Shown here piece by piece: positions 48,940 to 58,342 of a stretch of 64,000 nucleotides of DNA. Position 1 is the first letter of the stretch. Every line of letters begins with the position of its first letter. Position numbers and translations under genes: made by a program. Origin of the DNA: Paenarthrobacter histidinolovorans (GTDB lineage Bacteria; Actinomycetota; Actinomycetes; Actinomycetales; Micrococcaceae). The notes under the pieces were generated by a model, which saw only the letters and a program-made list of their open reading frames with translations, ran no database searches and was not told where the DNA came from. The stretch lies in NCBI RefSeq assembly GCF_014647595.1, contig NZ_BMPM01000002.1, positions 186,001 through 250,000 on the forward strand. The letters run 5' to 3'.

Positions 48940-50900
48940 AGAATCTCCTCGAAACGCAATGAAATGTCGTCGCCGAGTTCGGCGATATCGCCATCAAGCA
49001 GGATGGCCATCTCGTTCTGGGCAAGCCGTCGGGGCGCTTGGCCCTCGCGGATGAGCACGGTGCCGTTGGTCGCCTTCAGGTCGCACAGCATCACGTGCCA
49101 GCCTTCAAGCCGGACCTCGACATGGGATCGGGAGATGTCCCCGCCGGGACTCTCCACCTGGACCAGGCGTGGCATGGTGCCGCCCTGGACCCGGGAAACC
49201 GAAGGCTGCCGGCCGATGATGAGCGACTGGTCCAGGTCAATCAGTTCTCCGGTGGAAAGCCGCATGCGTCCCAGGCGTGGGCGCGGGACGTGGACGGCGT
49301 CCCCGGAGATGGCAACTCCACACACCGAACACAGCGGATAGGTGGGCGGGTTGGCATGTCCCTGGGAGCAGACCCTGGCCAGCACGCTGGGGCCGTTGAC
49401 GGCTGGCGTAGCGCCTGGGGTGGCGGCAGCGTCCACGTCGTCGGCCGGGGGCAGGCTGCTCTTCATGATCGTCTGGCCGTCGTGGTCCGAGTCCTCGTCA
49501 ACGGGACTGCTGGAGGGCGCGGGTGCCCATGCTGCAGGCACTTGTGGGGCTGGGGCGGCCAACGGTGACGGCGCCGAGCTCCGCAGCCACGGCACCGAAT
49601 CAATCAGGCCACCGGCCGGCGCAGCGCTGGCGGATTGACCGGCCGGAGGCGCACTTGGCTGCATGGGCGGAATCACCAGCGGTTGAGGGGCCAGCGCTTC
49701 AGGGCCGGTTGGTTCCGCGCCCGTTGGTTCCGGGCCGGTCGCTTCAGGGCCGGTGGCTTCCGTCTCCGACGGCGGTTGCGGAGCCGACGGCGGCTGCGGG
49801 CCAAGTGCCTGGCCTGCGGGAGTGTCGTGGTCATCGGAATCGCTCTGCAGCCGGACTGCGGCGTCTTCTATGGTGCGCATGACGGTCTTGTCCCACAAAT
49901 GGTCATAGTTCGTGGTGTTTTCCAGCGAGTGACTCACGGGATCAGTCGTGCTGGTGTGGACCGGGACGTCCGAGGCGTCCACGGAGCCGTCTTCGCCGTT
50001 CCGGTCCGGGGCCGGGGGCCCGTCGTCGCCGGGACGGGCGTCAGCTTCACCCTTTTCGGCTTCGCCGTGCTCGGGTTCATCAGGAACGGACCCAAGAGAA
50101 GCGGAACCAGCAGGGCCTTCGAGTCCGGCGGCAGCGGGCTCCTCAAGGGGGTGCTCCCCGTTCGCAGGCTCCGGTCCGGCGTGCACAGTGTCTCCGTGGC
50201 CAGTGTCCTGCACAGGCTTCGCGTGAGGTGCGGCAGGGACCGGCTCGTCGATGGCGTGGGCTTGTCCTGGCGCGATCGTCAGGCCGAGGTCGGCCTCCTG
50301 GTAGCCGATCATGGTTTCATCGGACACAGCTGCGAGGTTCGCCCGCGGCACCACGTGTGCGTCCTGCTCAAGACGGACTTCCGGCACGAGCTGGGCTTCC
50401 GGCACGGGACCCGCCGCTGCAGGGGCCGAACCGGCAGCTTCCAGGGACGCCAGCAGCACCACCCCGTCCTTGACGGGAAGGGTATCCAAAAGGGGCCGGT
50501 CGATTCCTTCGGCAGCCGGCGCACCGATGTAAACGTTGAAAGAGGTGGCACCGACAATACGGCGTTCCGTCCAGGTGGTGACGTCACGGCCGGTGAGATG
50601 CTCCTGGCGCCCGTCCAGGTGCACTGCCAATTCGAGGTCGCCCCGGAGGAACACCCTGAGCGCGTCCTTCGAATCAATGATGCCGAACGGTGGGATCCGG
50701 CTGAGGGAAACACCGAAAGCCCCGGTTACCTCGTTCAGGACTTCATGGGCCTCGGGTGAAGACTCCAGCAACCCCCAGACAGCATCGATCAAGGCGTGGG
50801 GTGTCTCCGGACCAAGAAGGACAATGGTTCCATTGCGAACAACGCCAAACCACTCACCCTGCTGATATCGCGTGTGGGAGAGGAGATTACTGCTTGCCAT
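48936..50900 (-). CDS. Zinc-ribbon and FHA-domain protein with long acidic/proline-rich linker
   Basis: This 654-residue protein has a folded N-terminal domain of about 150 residues (EWFGVVRNGTIVLLG), a long disordered region rich in Pro, Glu and Ala with repeated TGPE-type motifs (about 49690-49765), a zinc ribbon (C511, C524, C527 with a nearby His), and a C-terminal FHA domain (about 545-652; IIGRQ, ISRSHVEV, TNGTV). The FHA core residues for phosphothreonine binding are intact. It overlaps the kinase start by 4 bases and the phosphatase end by 14. It is probably a phospho-reader linking kinase and phosphatase to the envelope proteins. Confidence 0.86.
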   Translation of the reverse strand: MASSNLLSHTRYQQGEWFGVVRNGTIVLLGPETPHALIDAVWGLLESSPEAHEVLNEVTGAFGVSLSRIPPFGIIDSKDALRVFLRGDLELAVHLDGRQEHLTGRDVTTWTERRIVGATSFNVYIGAPAAEGIDRPLLDTLPVKDGVVLLASLEAAGSAPAAAGPVPEAQLVPEVRLEQDAHVVPRANLAAVSDETMIGYQEADLGLTIAPGQAHAIDEPVPAAPHAKPVQDTGHGDTVHAGPEPANGEHPLEEPAAAGLEGPAGSASLGSVPDEPEHGEAEKGEADARPGDDGPPAPDRNGEDGSVDASDVPVHTSTTDPVSHSLENTTNYDHLWDKTVMRTIEDAAVRLQSDSDDHDTPAGQALGPQPPSAPQPPSETEATGPEATGPEPTGAEPTGPEALAPQPLVIPPMQPSAPPAGQSASAAPAGGLIDSVPWLRSSAPSPLAAPAPQVPAAWAPAPSSSPVDEDSDHDGQTIMKSSLPPADDVDAAATPGATPAVNGPSVLARVCSQGHANPPTYPLCSVCGVAISGDAVHVPRPRLGRMRLSTGELIDLDQSLIIGRQPSVSRVQGGTMPRLVQVESPGGDISRSHVEVRLEGWHVMLCDLKATNGTVLIREGQAPRRLAQNEMAILLDGDIAELGDDISLRFEEIL

Positions 50901-51804
50901 CGCTGCCTTCCTCTTGGTCGGTTTGGTCGGTGCCGTTCACCCAGGCTTTGGGAAGGGTGTCCTCCTCAACCTCTGACCCGACTTCGGGGCGGGGCGCCGT
51001 AATGGCGATACCGGCGTCGTTCAGTACGTTCTTGGCGTCAACCACAATCACGGTGACGTTGTCCCGGCCACCGCTCCGCAGCGCAGCCTGGATGAGCGCG
51101 TCAACCGCGTCCTGCGGGTGGGCGACGGTGCTGAGGATGCGAAACATGTGGTCGTCGCCGAGTTCGCCGTTGAGTCCGTCCGAGCAGACCATGATCCGGT
51201 CGCCCTCCTGGATGGGAAGCAGCCAGAAGTCGGCCTCCGTCTCATCGCCGGTGCCCAACGCGCGGGTCACAACGTGGCGGCGTGGGTGAACGGCCGCCTG
51301 CTCGGAGGTGATGTCGCCCGAATCCACAAGTTCCTGAACTTCCGAGTGGTCCACGCTGACCTGGGCGAACTCGCCTTGGCTGAGGCGGTAGGTACGGGAA
51401 TCACCGATATTCATGACCAGCCAGTACGGCAGGCCCATCTGCTCCACCACAACCACACCGGAAAGCGTGGTTCCGGCGCGGGCACCCGTTGCGTCGCGGA
51501 TGGCGGCGTCGGCCTTCAACAGGCACGCCTGCAGATCCGCCGCTGACGCCGTACGAACCCCGGAGGCCAACTCGGGGGCGCCGCCCAAGGTGCGTACGCA
51601 CATGCCGCTGGCTATCTCGCCTGCCTCGTGTCCGCCCATGCCATCGGCGACGGCGAAGACCGGGTCCGCCGCGATGAACGAGTCCTCGTTCAGTTCGCGA
51701 CGAAGTCCGCGGTCCGTTCCGTAGCCGTAACTAAGACGGAAAGAGGTACCGCCTGCGGCTGGGCCGGCGTCGGCGTTGGCAGGAGTGGCCGGCTGTGAAT
51801 TCAT
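50887..51804 (-). CDS. PP2C-family serine/threonine phosphatase (PrpC-like)
   Basis: This 305-residue metal-dependent phosphatase has metal-binding acidic residues in RELNEDSF (about 36-43) and VADGMGGHEAGE (about 53-63), NIGDSRTYR, a VCSDGLNGELGD block and a GGRDNVTVIVVD end. It should reverse the action of the neighbouring kinase. It has no transmembrane segment. Start and stop overlap both flanking FHA genes (4 and 14 bases), which suggests coupled, stoichiometric synthesis. Confidence 0.94.
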   Translation of the reverse strand: MNSQPATPANADAGPAAGGTSFRLSYGYGTDRGLRRELNEDSFIAADPVFAVADGMGGHEAGEIASGMCVRTLGGAPELASGVRTASAADLQACLLKADAAIRDATGARAGTTLSGVVVVEQMGLPYWLVMNIGDSRTYRLSQGEFAQVSVDHSEVQELVDSGDITSEQAAVHPRRHVVTRALGTGDETEADFWLLPIQEGDRIMVCSDGLNGELGDDHMFRILSTVAHPQDAVDALIQAALRSGGRDNVTVIVVDAKNVLNDAGIAITAPRPEVGSEVEEDTLPKAWVNGTDQTDQEEGSDGKQ

Positions 51805-53345
51805 GCTTGTCCTAGGTGGAAGGAGCGGTCCCCGAAGTGAACTGTTGAACCGGGACGGACGAAGACTGCTTCGCCCGGTTGGAGCCTGGTCTGCAGGCCG
51901 TCAGGGGTGGTGACGGCACTGCCGTTGGTTGAATTGCGGTCCGTTACCCACACGCCATCGCCGTCCACCCGGAGATGAAGATGCGTTTTGGAGATGGACC
52001 TGCCGGGATCGGATACCGGCAGGAGCTGCTCAACATTCTCCCCGGGCTGGGCAGCAGGATTGCGGCCCAGCAGGACGGTTCCGCCAAGCTGGACATCCTG
52101 GCCGTCATCCACCCTTATCCTCAGGACCGCTTGGGCGCGGGCTGTGCCGGGTCGCATCTGGGTCCGTTCGACGTCGTCGTCGGGGTGGGCGGCCGCAGCC
52201 GGCTGCGGAGCGACCGGAGCGACCTGGGGTGCGGAGGACTGCTGTGGTGCAAGCTGCACCTGGGGAGTGACAGGAACCTGGCGGGGCGGGGTGGGTGGCC
52301 GCCACTGGTTGGGATCATGCGAAGGCTGCACGGCAGGAGCAACGGGCGACGCCGGAGCGGCCTGTGCGGCCGGGGTCGCCTGGGTGGGGATCACCTGCGC
52401 CGGGGCGGGCGCCCGCCCGGACGGCACCGGGGAAGCAACCGGTTGGACCGGTGGAAGGTCCATGGGAGCGAAGCTGTAGGGACCTTGGATGCCGCCGGAG
52501 GTCACCGGATTCCGACCGGCGTTGACATCGAACACCAACGACTTTGCCGCTTTGTCATGCCAGCCGCGCAATTTGCCGTTGTTGTCCCAGGCGTTGGAGA
52601 CCACCACCAGGATGGCCCACACAACTCCGAGCACCATCAGCGGGAGCGCGATCCACACAACCAGGCCCAGCAGGCCCAATGCCGACAGGATGACAGCAGC
52701 CAGGGACCCCACAACAAGGAGGCCACCGGTAACGATGCCGCGGACGAAGACCGCTCCAGCACCCGGGGCGTAACCGTCCGCGTCAGCGCTGCGGATGCCC
52801 ATGAGCTGGTTGCCGATGGTGTTGCCCGACTTGGCCTCGAGCGCCAGCAGAACGAAGGTGTAGACAACGGTCACTGCGAGGCCGATGCTGCCAAGAAGAA
52901 CAAGCAGGCCGGTGTCGTAGACGATGAAGCCGTTCCGGCGCGTCTGGGTGATGCCGGCGATGCCGATGGCAAACGTTGTGGCCAGGACGGCCACCGGACC
53001 CAACCAGTCCAAGGCTGCCGCGCCCAGCCGCTTTCCGGCAGAAGCGGGCACGAGGTCAAGCTTGGTGGTCATTGTGGTCCCTCCCCCTGGCCCCTGCATT
53101 CTGTCCGGTTCGGCACTTGTCCCCGGATGCACCGGCAATAGTGGCGCCGACACTACGGAGATACTACCGGGATCGGCCACACCCTGCCGGGCGGCGGACT
53201 CCAGGGCCGCCCTTTGGGCATGGTTGATGTTGCCTTCCTTGCGGGCGCCCCGGTTGTTCAGCGGCGATCCGCATTGGTTGCAGAAAGCAGCCCCGGGACG
53301 GACAGCGTGACGGCAGGCCGGGCAAAGTTCAGCGTCACTGCTCAT
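51801..53345 (-). CDS. Zinc-ribbon, RDD-membrane and FHA-domain protein
   Basis: This 514-residue protein has a double-CxxC zinc ribbon at residues 8-26 (CPACRHAV, CNQCGSPL), an RDD-type membrane domain with about four to five spans (about 95-275, including IGNQLMGIRSADADGY), a Pro/Ala/Gln linker, and a C-terminal FHA domain (about 407-514; LLGRNP, SISKTHLHL, NSTNGS). It tethers a phosphothreonine reader to the membrane. It overlaps the phosphatase start by 4 bases and the transglutaminase-like gene by 11. Confidence 0.88.
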   Translation of the reverse strand: MSSDAELCPACRHAVRPGAAFCNQCGSPLNNRGARKEGNINHAQRAALESAARQGVADPGSISVVSAPLLPVHPGTSAEPDRMQGPGGGTTMTTKLDLVPASAGKRLGAAALDWLGPVAVLATTFAIGIAGITQTRRNGFIVYDTGLLVLLGSIGLAVTVVYTFVLLALEAKSGNTIGNQLMGIRSADADGYAPGAGAVFVRGIVTGGLLVVGSLAAVILSALGLLGLVVWIALPLMVLGVVWAILVVVSNAWDNNGKLRGWHDKAAKSLVFDVNAGRNPVTSGGIQGPYSFAPMDLPPVQPVASPVPSGRAPAPAQVIPTQATPAAQAAPASPVAPAVQPSHDPNQWRPPTPPRQVPVTPQVQLAPQQSSAPQVAPVAPQPAAAAHPDDDVERTQMRPGTARAQAVLRIRVDDGQDVQLGGTVLLGRNPAAQPGENVEQLLPVSDPGRSISKTHLHLRVDGDGVWVTDRNSTNGSAVTTPDGLQTRLQPGEAVFVRPGSTVHFGDRSFHLGQA

Positions 53346-55833
53346 CCGTGGTGTCCTTTGTGAAGGGCAGCTTCAAACGCCGCTCGCCGGGATCGGAAGG
53401 GGCTTGTTTGCGACGCCGTAGGGCCGCCCTGCCGTCAGACAACAACGACCGCGGCGAGAACCGCGCTTGCTGCCGCTTCCAGAAACCAACGCTTCCGGTG
53501 ATATCGGTCAGGGACGAGTCGACGATCTCCCAGTACTCCTTGACTTCCGTCTCGCTCGGCTGCCCGGCACCGAACACTGCGGCGTCGGCGCGGTGGGCAA
53601 GCATGGTGGTGGTGTTGCCGGCCGTCGGGAACGCATCGGCGATCACCGAGGCAGACTCGCGCCTGGTGGACTTGGTATCGATCGATGCCCCCATATCGGT
53701 GACCAGGCTCAAAACCTCGCTCCATCCTGCGCCAACCCGCTGGGCGGGGTGGCCATCACGGAAACGTGCCTTCCGGCGTCGTGACTTCAACAGGAGAATC
53801 AACAGCAACGGGATGGCCAGGATACCCAAGGGAATCAGGGCAACACCGATCGCGGCCAGCAGGGGTCCCCAGAAGAGCCAGGGGTTGTTCTTCTTCTCGT
53901 CGGCGTCCAAGGCGTCGGGCGTGGAGTCCGGTGGCAGATCCGCGGGCTCCTGCGGCGGCGGTGGCGGCTGCAGCACCTGCGGCTTCGGCTTTGACTTGTT
54001 CTGCGGGTCCGGCGGAATGGGCACGTTGTCCTTGGGCGGGGTGGGATCGAAGGAAACCCAGCCGACACGGTCAAACGCCACCTCTACCCAGGCGTGGACA
54101 TCCTTGCCCGTGATCTTGACGTCGCCCGCACCGTTTTCAGGGCTCTTGGGATCCGGATAGAACCCCATGACGACGCGCGAGGGAATGCCCAAATGGCGGA
54201 GCATGAGTGACATGGATACTGCGTACTGCTCGTCGTCGCCCAGCATCTGCTTGGCGGAGAGCATGTTGCGGATGCGGGCCGCGCTGTGCCCCGGAAGGCT
54301 GGGCAGCTGTCCCTCTGCCACCAGGCCGTTGCTGAAGGCACCGCTCTTCTGGAAGTGGGCCTCGATCTGCCGGACACGGTCGATCGCGGTGGGTGCATCC
54401 GCTGACAACTCGTTCGCCTGCGAGGCCACGATCGGTGGAACTTCCTCAGCGTCGGGCAGCGTGAGCTTCGCGAAGTCGTACTGGGTGAGCTGTCCGTGCT
54501 CCAAGGTGCCGGGATCGGAAACCTGGACAGTGTAGTTCTCGCCCTTTCCCAGCCCCTTGGTGGTCACCGCGGTGTCAGTACCCGCGTTGAAGTAGAGACC
54601 CGACGCCGCACCCGAGGTGTCCGCGAAGCTCATCCCGGTAGTGTGGCGGCCGCCCGGGACAAAGTAACCCTGGTAGTCCTCCACCGTGATGTCCAGCGTG
54701 TAGTTGGTACCTTCCACCGGGCTGCCGGAATCTGCCAGCGTGTTCAACGACTTGGCATCGCCAACCTTGCTGAAGTTGCCGGAACTGTTCGGATCCATGG
54801 TGTAGTTCAGGCCGTTGAACGCATCCAGCGCCGCAAGCCGGACGCGGGCGTCCTTGGGCAGGCCCTTGACGGTAAAGAGAGTGGTGTCTTTTTCGTCCTT
54901 GACGAAGTTCCGGAAACTCGCCAGTGGAGTGATGTAGTCCCGGGGGTCGAACGGCGGGACGATAGTGTTTCGCAGCACCTTGCGGTCGTCGCTGGCGGTC
55001 ACCAAGGGTGAAGCGATGGCTGTGACGCCCACAGCCACGGCGATGACTGCGGCTGCAGTCCCCAGGCGGCGGAGCTGGCCGCGGCGGGCCGCACCGGCGT
55101 CGGAATCCGGCCTGTTCGCCGAGACGGTCCGGGTGCTGCGCTGGCGGAGGACATCGCGGCGGAACGTTGCCCAGACGATCGAAACGATGGTCAAGGAAAC
55201 GCCACGCTCCACGTTCAGGAAGCCCGAGCTGGTGCTGAAGGCGATACCGGTGACGAACAGGACCAGCACCGGCAGCAAAGGCCAATAGGGGCTTTTCAGC
55301 CGCCAGGTCAGAAGCCCTGCGGCCAGGGCCGTCAGCAGCGAACTCAGGAAAGGCACGATCAACGTGCCGTTGGCTGTTCCGACCGGAACACCGACCGTGA
55401 GCATGTCCTTCCAGGAAAACACGATGCCCAGCAGCAGCGTCCGCAGGGAATCGAAGCCCGGCAGGAAACCGAGCACCGCCGAATCCGGCACGGCGAGCGC
55501 CGAACCGAACAACATGTAGGCGCCAAAGGCCAGGGCTGTGGTGATGAGCAGACCGAGCCGGAGGTGGGCATTCAGGACGGCAATGCCGAGTCCGAGGATT
55601 ACCCCGCCCATCCCTGCAACGAGGAAACGTGCGTCCCCGCCGAAGCTCAGGGTGAAACCAAGAACGCCCAGGAACAGCAGCACTACCAGGGCGCCGCAGT
55701 CCACGAAGAAGTGCCACAGTGGCCGGTCGTCAGCAAAGACTGAAACCCCGGCGGCACGTTTCCTCACCCGGGCACCGGACTTCACAGACTTGTCCGCACG
55801 CGGACGGACGCGGAGGTTGGGTGCGGTGCTCAT
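53335..55833 (-). CDS. TgpA-like transglutaminase-fold membrane protein lacking the catalytic Cys
   Basis: This 832-residue protein has about six or seven N-terminal spans, an outer TgpA-type domain and a transglutaminase core at about 520-600, then a Pro-rich linker, a final span (about 651-685) and a DUF4129-like cytoplasmic tail. In the core, the block that normally reads GxCEQF/YA is GDDEQYA (532-538), so Asp534 stands where the nucleophilic Cys should be. The His (VHAWVEV, His580) and Asp (FDPTP, Asp596) of the triad are present. It is therefore probably a non-catalytic binding module. It is coupled to DUF58 upstream by a 4-bp overlap. Confidence 0.9.
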   Translation of the reverse strand: MSTAPNLRVRPRADKSVKSGARVRKRAAGVSVFADDRPLWHFFVDCGALVVLLFLGVLGFTLSFGGDARFLVAGMGGVILGLGIAVLNAHLRLGLLITTALAFGAYMLFGSALAVPDSAVLGFLPGFDSLRTLLLGIVFSWKDMLTVGVPVGTANGTLIVPFLSSLLTALAAGLLTWRLKSPYWPLLPVLVLFVTGIAFSTSSGFLNVERGVSLTIVSIVWATFRRDVLRQRSTRTVSANRPDSDAGAARRGQLRRLGTAAAVIAVAVGVTAIASPLVTASDDRKVLRNTIVPPFDPRDYITPLASFRNFVKDEKDTTLFTVKGLPKDARVRLAALDAFNGLNYTMDPNSSGNFSKVGDAKSLNTLADSGSPVEGTNYTLDITVEDYQGYFVPGGRHTTGMSFADTSGAASGLYFNAGTDTAVTTKGLGKGENYTVQVSDPGTLEHGQLTQYDFAKLTLPDAEEVPPIVASQANELSADAPTAIDRVRQIEAHFQKSGAFSNGLVAEGQLPSLPGHSAARIRNMLSAKQMLGDDEQYAVSMSLMLRHLGIPSRVVMGFYPDPKSPENGAGDVKITGKDVHAWVEVAFDRVGWVSFDPTPPKDNVPIPPDPQNKSKPKPQVLQPPPPPQEPADLPPDSTPDALDADEKKNNPWLFWGPLLAAIGVALIPLGILAIPLLLILLLKSRRRKARFRDGHPAQRVGAGWSEVLSLVTDMGASIDTKSTRRESASVIADAFPTAGNTTTMLAHRADAAVFGAGQPSETEVKEYWEIVDSSLTDITGSVGFWKRQQARFSPRSLLSDGRAALRRRKQAPSDPGERRLKLPFTKDTTDEQ

Positions 55834-57233
55834 GCGGCCGCCTTTCGAAGGACAATGGCGAGATCGTCAAGGTCGCCTACTGTGAGGACTGTCAGGTCCG
55901 CGATGTTGGCCCTCGACGGCGCGGCGCCGGGTTGGACGCGGACGGCAAGGCTGCGGACTCCCGGCGGGACGGACGCTGACGCCGAACGCAACTGCGTCGC
56001 CGTGACATGGCTGCCCACTACGAAGAAGACCACGGAAGCATTGGGGACTGTGTCCGAGAGCGTCCGGGCGAGGTCGACGGCGGTCTTGCGCATGGGTGCC
56101 CCGACGATCCGTGTCATGTCGTCCAGCAGGTTGCGGCCGGTTTCACAGCGAAGCGGCCCCTTCTGGGTCAGGACGTCCAAGTCGCGCTGTTCACTGATGG
56201 CTTGGCGGCCAATGGAGGCCGCCACCGAGATTGCCATCTCAAATTCCGCTTCGGAATCGTACTCATCGGTGTTGATGGACAGTGCAATGGCCAGGTGCGC
56301 CCGACGCGTCTCCTCGAACTGGCGGACCATGAGCTTGTTGGTGCGGGCCGTTGTCTTCCAGTGGATGTGTCTGCGGTCATCGCCGGGAACATAGTCACGC
56401 AGGGCGTGGAACGATACGTCGGCACTGGAAAGTTCCGTGGTGGGCATGCCCTCGAGGTCGCGGATGAAGCCGGCTGCGGAACCGCCGAGCGCCACCGTCC
56501 TCGGGTGCACGAACAGGTCAACGGGTTCGGTCCAGAGTACGCGGCGGCGCAGCAAGTGGAGAGGGTCGGCGCGTACAGAGCGCACCGGTCCGACGACGAT
56601 GACTGCCCGGCGTGCCGTGGGAATGGTGAACAGGTCCTCATGCACCTGGGCAGGCTTCATGCGCGGCAGGTGGAAAACTGCCGTGTTGGCACCAACTGGC
56701 AACTCGAGCGCGGCAGGCAGCAAAGGGCGTGTCGAAACGTTGGAGACCGCGATGCTTCCCACTGCGTCATCTCCCACCGCCACGCGGGTGCGTGCGAGGT
56801 CCAGAACCACGCCATACGCCGAGCGCCCCACGATGAAGCCAACCGCCAGCACGAAGAGGAGGAAAGCCACCATGGCCGCAGACTTGGCTTCCTGCCAGCC
56901 CCAGGCCTGGCCCGCCCACCAAAGCCCGATAGCCGCAGCGAGGACCACCCAGCCGAGCAGGCTGACAACGGACAGTACCGGCCAGACGAAGCGCAGCCAC
57001 AGGGCGCGGACTTTCTCCCACGCCGGCGCAAGGAACTCCCCTGCCGTGCCGACAGCCTCGGCCCACACAGCGGCGGGATGCAATTTCCTGGTTTTTCCGG
57101 ACTTTTTGGGGTTTCCCGGGCGATTGCCCGCTTCTTTACCGGAGCCACGCAGGGTGCGTATTGTGCCGCCAACTGATGATGTGGCGCGCTTAAGCGACTC
57201 AGCAGCCCTGCTCAGGGGTTTGCTGGAGGACAT
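55830..57233 (-). CDS. DUF58 domain membrane protein
   Basis: This 467-residue protein has a basic N-terminal tail, two spans (about 81-107 and 118-136) and a DUF58 domain with its hallmark GDDRRHIHWKTTART (284-298) and VRQFEE, followed by a VWA-like region. DUF58 proteins typically occur with MoxR ATPases and transglutaminase-like proteins, where they are thought to be remodelling clients or adaptors. It lies 74 bases after moxR, a gap that holds a small hairpin (57282-57287 / 57295-57300), and overlaps the transglutaminase-like gene by 4. Confidence 0.92.
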   Translation of the reverse strand: MSSSKPLSRAAESLKRATSSVGGTIRTLRGSGKEAGNRPGNPKKSGKTRKLHPAAVWAEAVGTAGEFLAPAWEKVRALWLRFVWPVLSVVSLLGWVVLAAAIGLWWAGQAWGWQEAKSAAMVAFLLFVLAVGFIVGRSAYGVVLDLARTRVAVGDDAVGSIAVSNVSTRPLLPAALELPVGANTAVFHLPRMKPAQVHEDLFTIPTARRAVIVVGPVRSVRADPLHLLRRRVLWTEPVDLFVHPRTVALGGSAAGFIRDLEGMPTTELSSADVSFHALRDYVPGDDRRHIHWKTTARTNKLMVRQFEETRRAHLAIALSINTDEYDSEAEFEMAISVAASIGRQAISEQRDLDVLTQKGPLRCETGRNLLDDMTRIVGAPMRKTAVDLARTLSDTVPNASVVFFVVGSHVTATQLRSASASVPPGVRSLAVRVQPGAAPSRANIADLTVLTVGDLDDLAIVLRKAAA

Positions 57234-57307
57234 GTAGGGGCCTTTGTTCGAACTGGTGCGAGGGAGGGAAAGCTCTGGCTTGGCCTGTGTTGGCCAGGCC
57301 GTGGGCG

Positions 57308-58279
57308 CTAGGCTGTGGCGCGTTGCTGCGGGGCCGCCACTTCGGCGAGGACGCGCGTGAGTACAACCTCCGGGGTGGCTCCCGAGAACTCGGCCTCAGG
57401 ATCCATCACCAGACGGTGCGTCCACACAACAGGTGCAAGCTCCTTGATGTCATCCGGCAGCACAAAGTTCCGGCCTTGTCCTGCAGCCCACACCTTGGCA
57501 GCCCGGACCATGGCCAATGCACCACGGACAGAGACACCAAGCCGTGTTTCGGAAGCATTGCGGGTTTCCTCGCACAAGCGCGAGATGTACTCCAGTACCG
57601 CGGTATCCACGTGTGTGGTGGCGGCAAGGTCTGCCATGTCGGCCACGGCCTGCGTGGTAATGAGCGGAGTGAGGTCCTTCGAGCGGTCCTTCAGGTTGGC
57701 CCCGCCCAGCAGCCGCACGGTTGAAGCGTGGTCCGGGTAGCCGATGGAGGTCTTGATCAGGAAGCGGTCCAGCTGGGCTTCCGGGAGGCGGTAAGTACCG
57801 GCCTGTTCAATAGGGTTCTGGGTCGCGAGGACCATGAACGGGCGGCCTGCCTCGTAGGTGGTGCCATCCACGGTCACCCGCGACTCTTCCATGACCTCAA
57901 GCAAAGCCGACTGGGTCTTCGGCGAAGCCCGGTTGATTTCGTCGGCGAGGACGATGTTGTTGAAGACCGGGCCCTTGTGGAACTCGAACTTCTGGGTCTT
58001 CTGGTCATAGATGGTCACACCCGTGACATCCGAGGGCAGGAGGTCGGGGGTGAACTGGATGCGGTTGTGGGACCCCTGAACCGTGGCGGCCAAGGCCCGG
58101 GCCAGGGAGGTCTTGCCCGTGCCCGGTGCGTCCTCAAAGAGGACGTGGCCTTCGGCCAGCATGGCCGTGAACGTCAGCCGGATGACGTGTTCCTTGCCCA
58201 GTACGGCCTGGCCCACGTTGGCAACGAGCTTCTCGAACGTTTCTGCAAACCACGCGGCCTGCTCGTTTGTCATGGTCAT
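57308..58279 (-). CDS. MoxR family AAA+ ATPase
   Basis: This 323-residue chaperone-like ATPase has Walker A EDAPGTGKTSLA (GTGKT at 53-57), the DVTGVTIYD insert, Walker B NIVLADEINRASPKTQSALLEVMEE and sensor block VLATQNPIEQAGTYRLPEAQLDRF. MoxR proteins remodel or insert cofactors into VWA/DUF58 partners. It starts 63 bases after the giant surface protein gene and precedes DUF58, the standard order for such loci. Two ATG codons (58279, 58273) are possible. Confidence 0.94.
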   Translation of the reverse strand: MTMTNEQAAWFAETFEKLVANVGQAVLGKEHVIRLTFTAMLAEGHVLFEDAPGTGKTSLARALAATVQGSHNRIQFTPDLLPSDVTGVTIYDQKTQKFEFHKGPVFNNIVLADEINRASPKTQSALLEVMEESRVTVDGTTYEAGRPFMVLATQNPIEQAGTYRLPEAQLDRFLIKTSIGYPDHASTVRLLGGANLKDRSKDLTPLITTQAVADMADLAATTHVDTAVLEYISRLCEETRNASETRLGVSVRGALAMVRAAKVWAAGQGRNFVLPDDIKELAPVVWTHRLVMDPEAEFSGATPEVVLTRVLAEVAAPQQRATA

Positions 58280-58342
58280 CGGTTGATCCTGTTCCTTATG
58301 TCGGGGTGTTGGGATGAAGTTGTCTTGGTGAGGGCACGGGTG

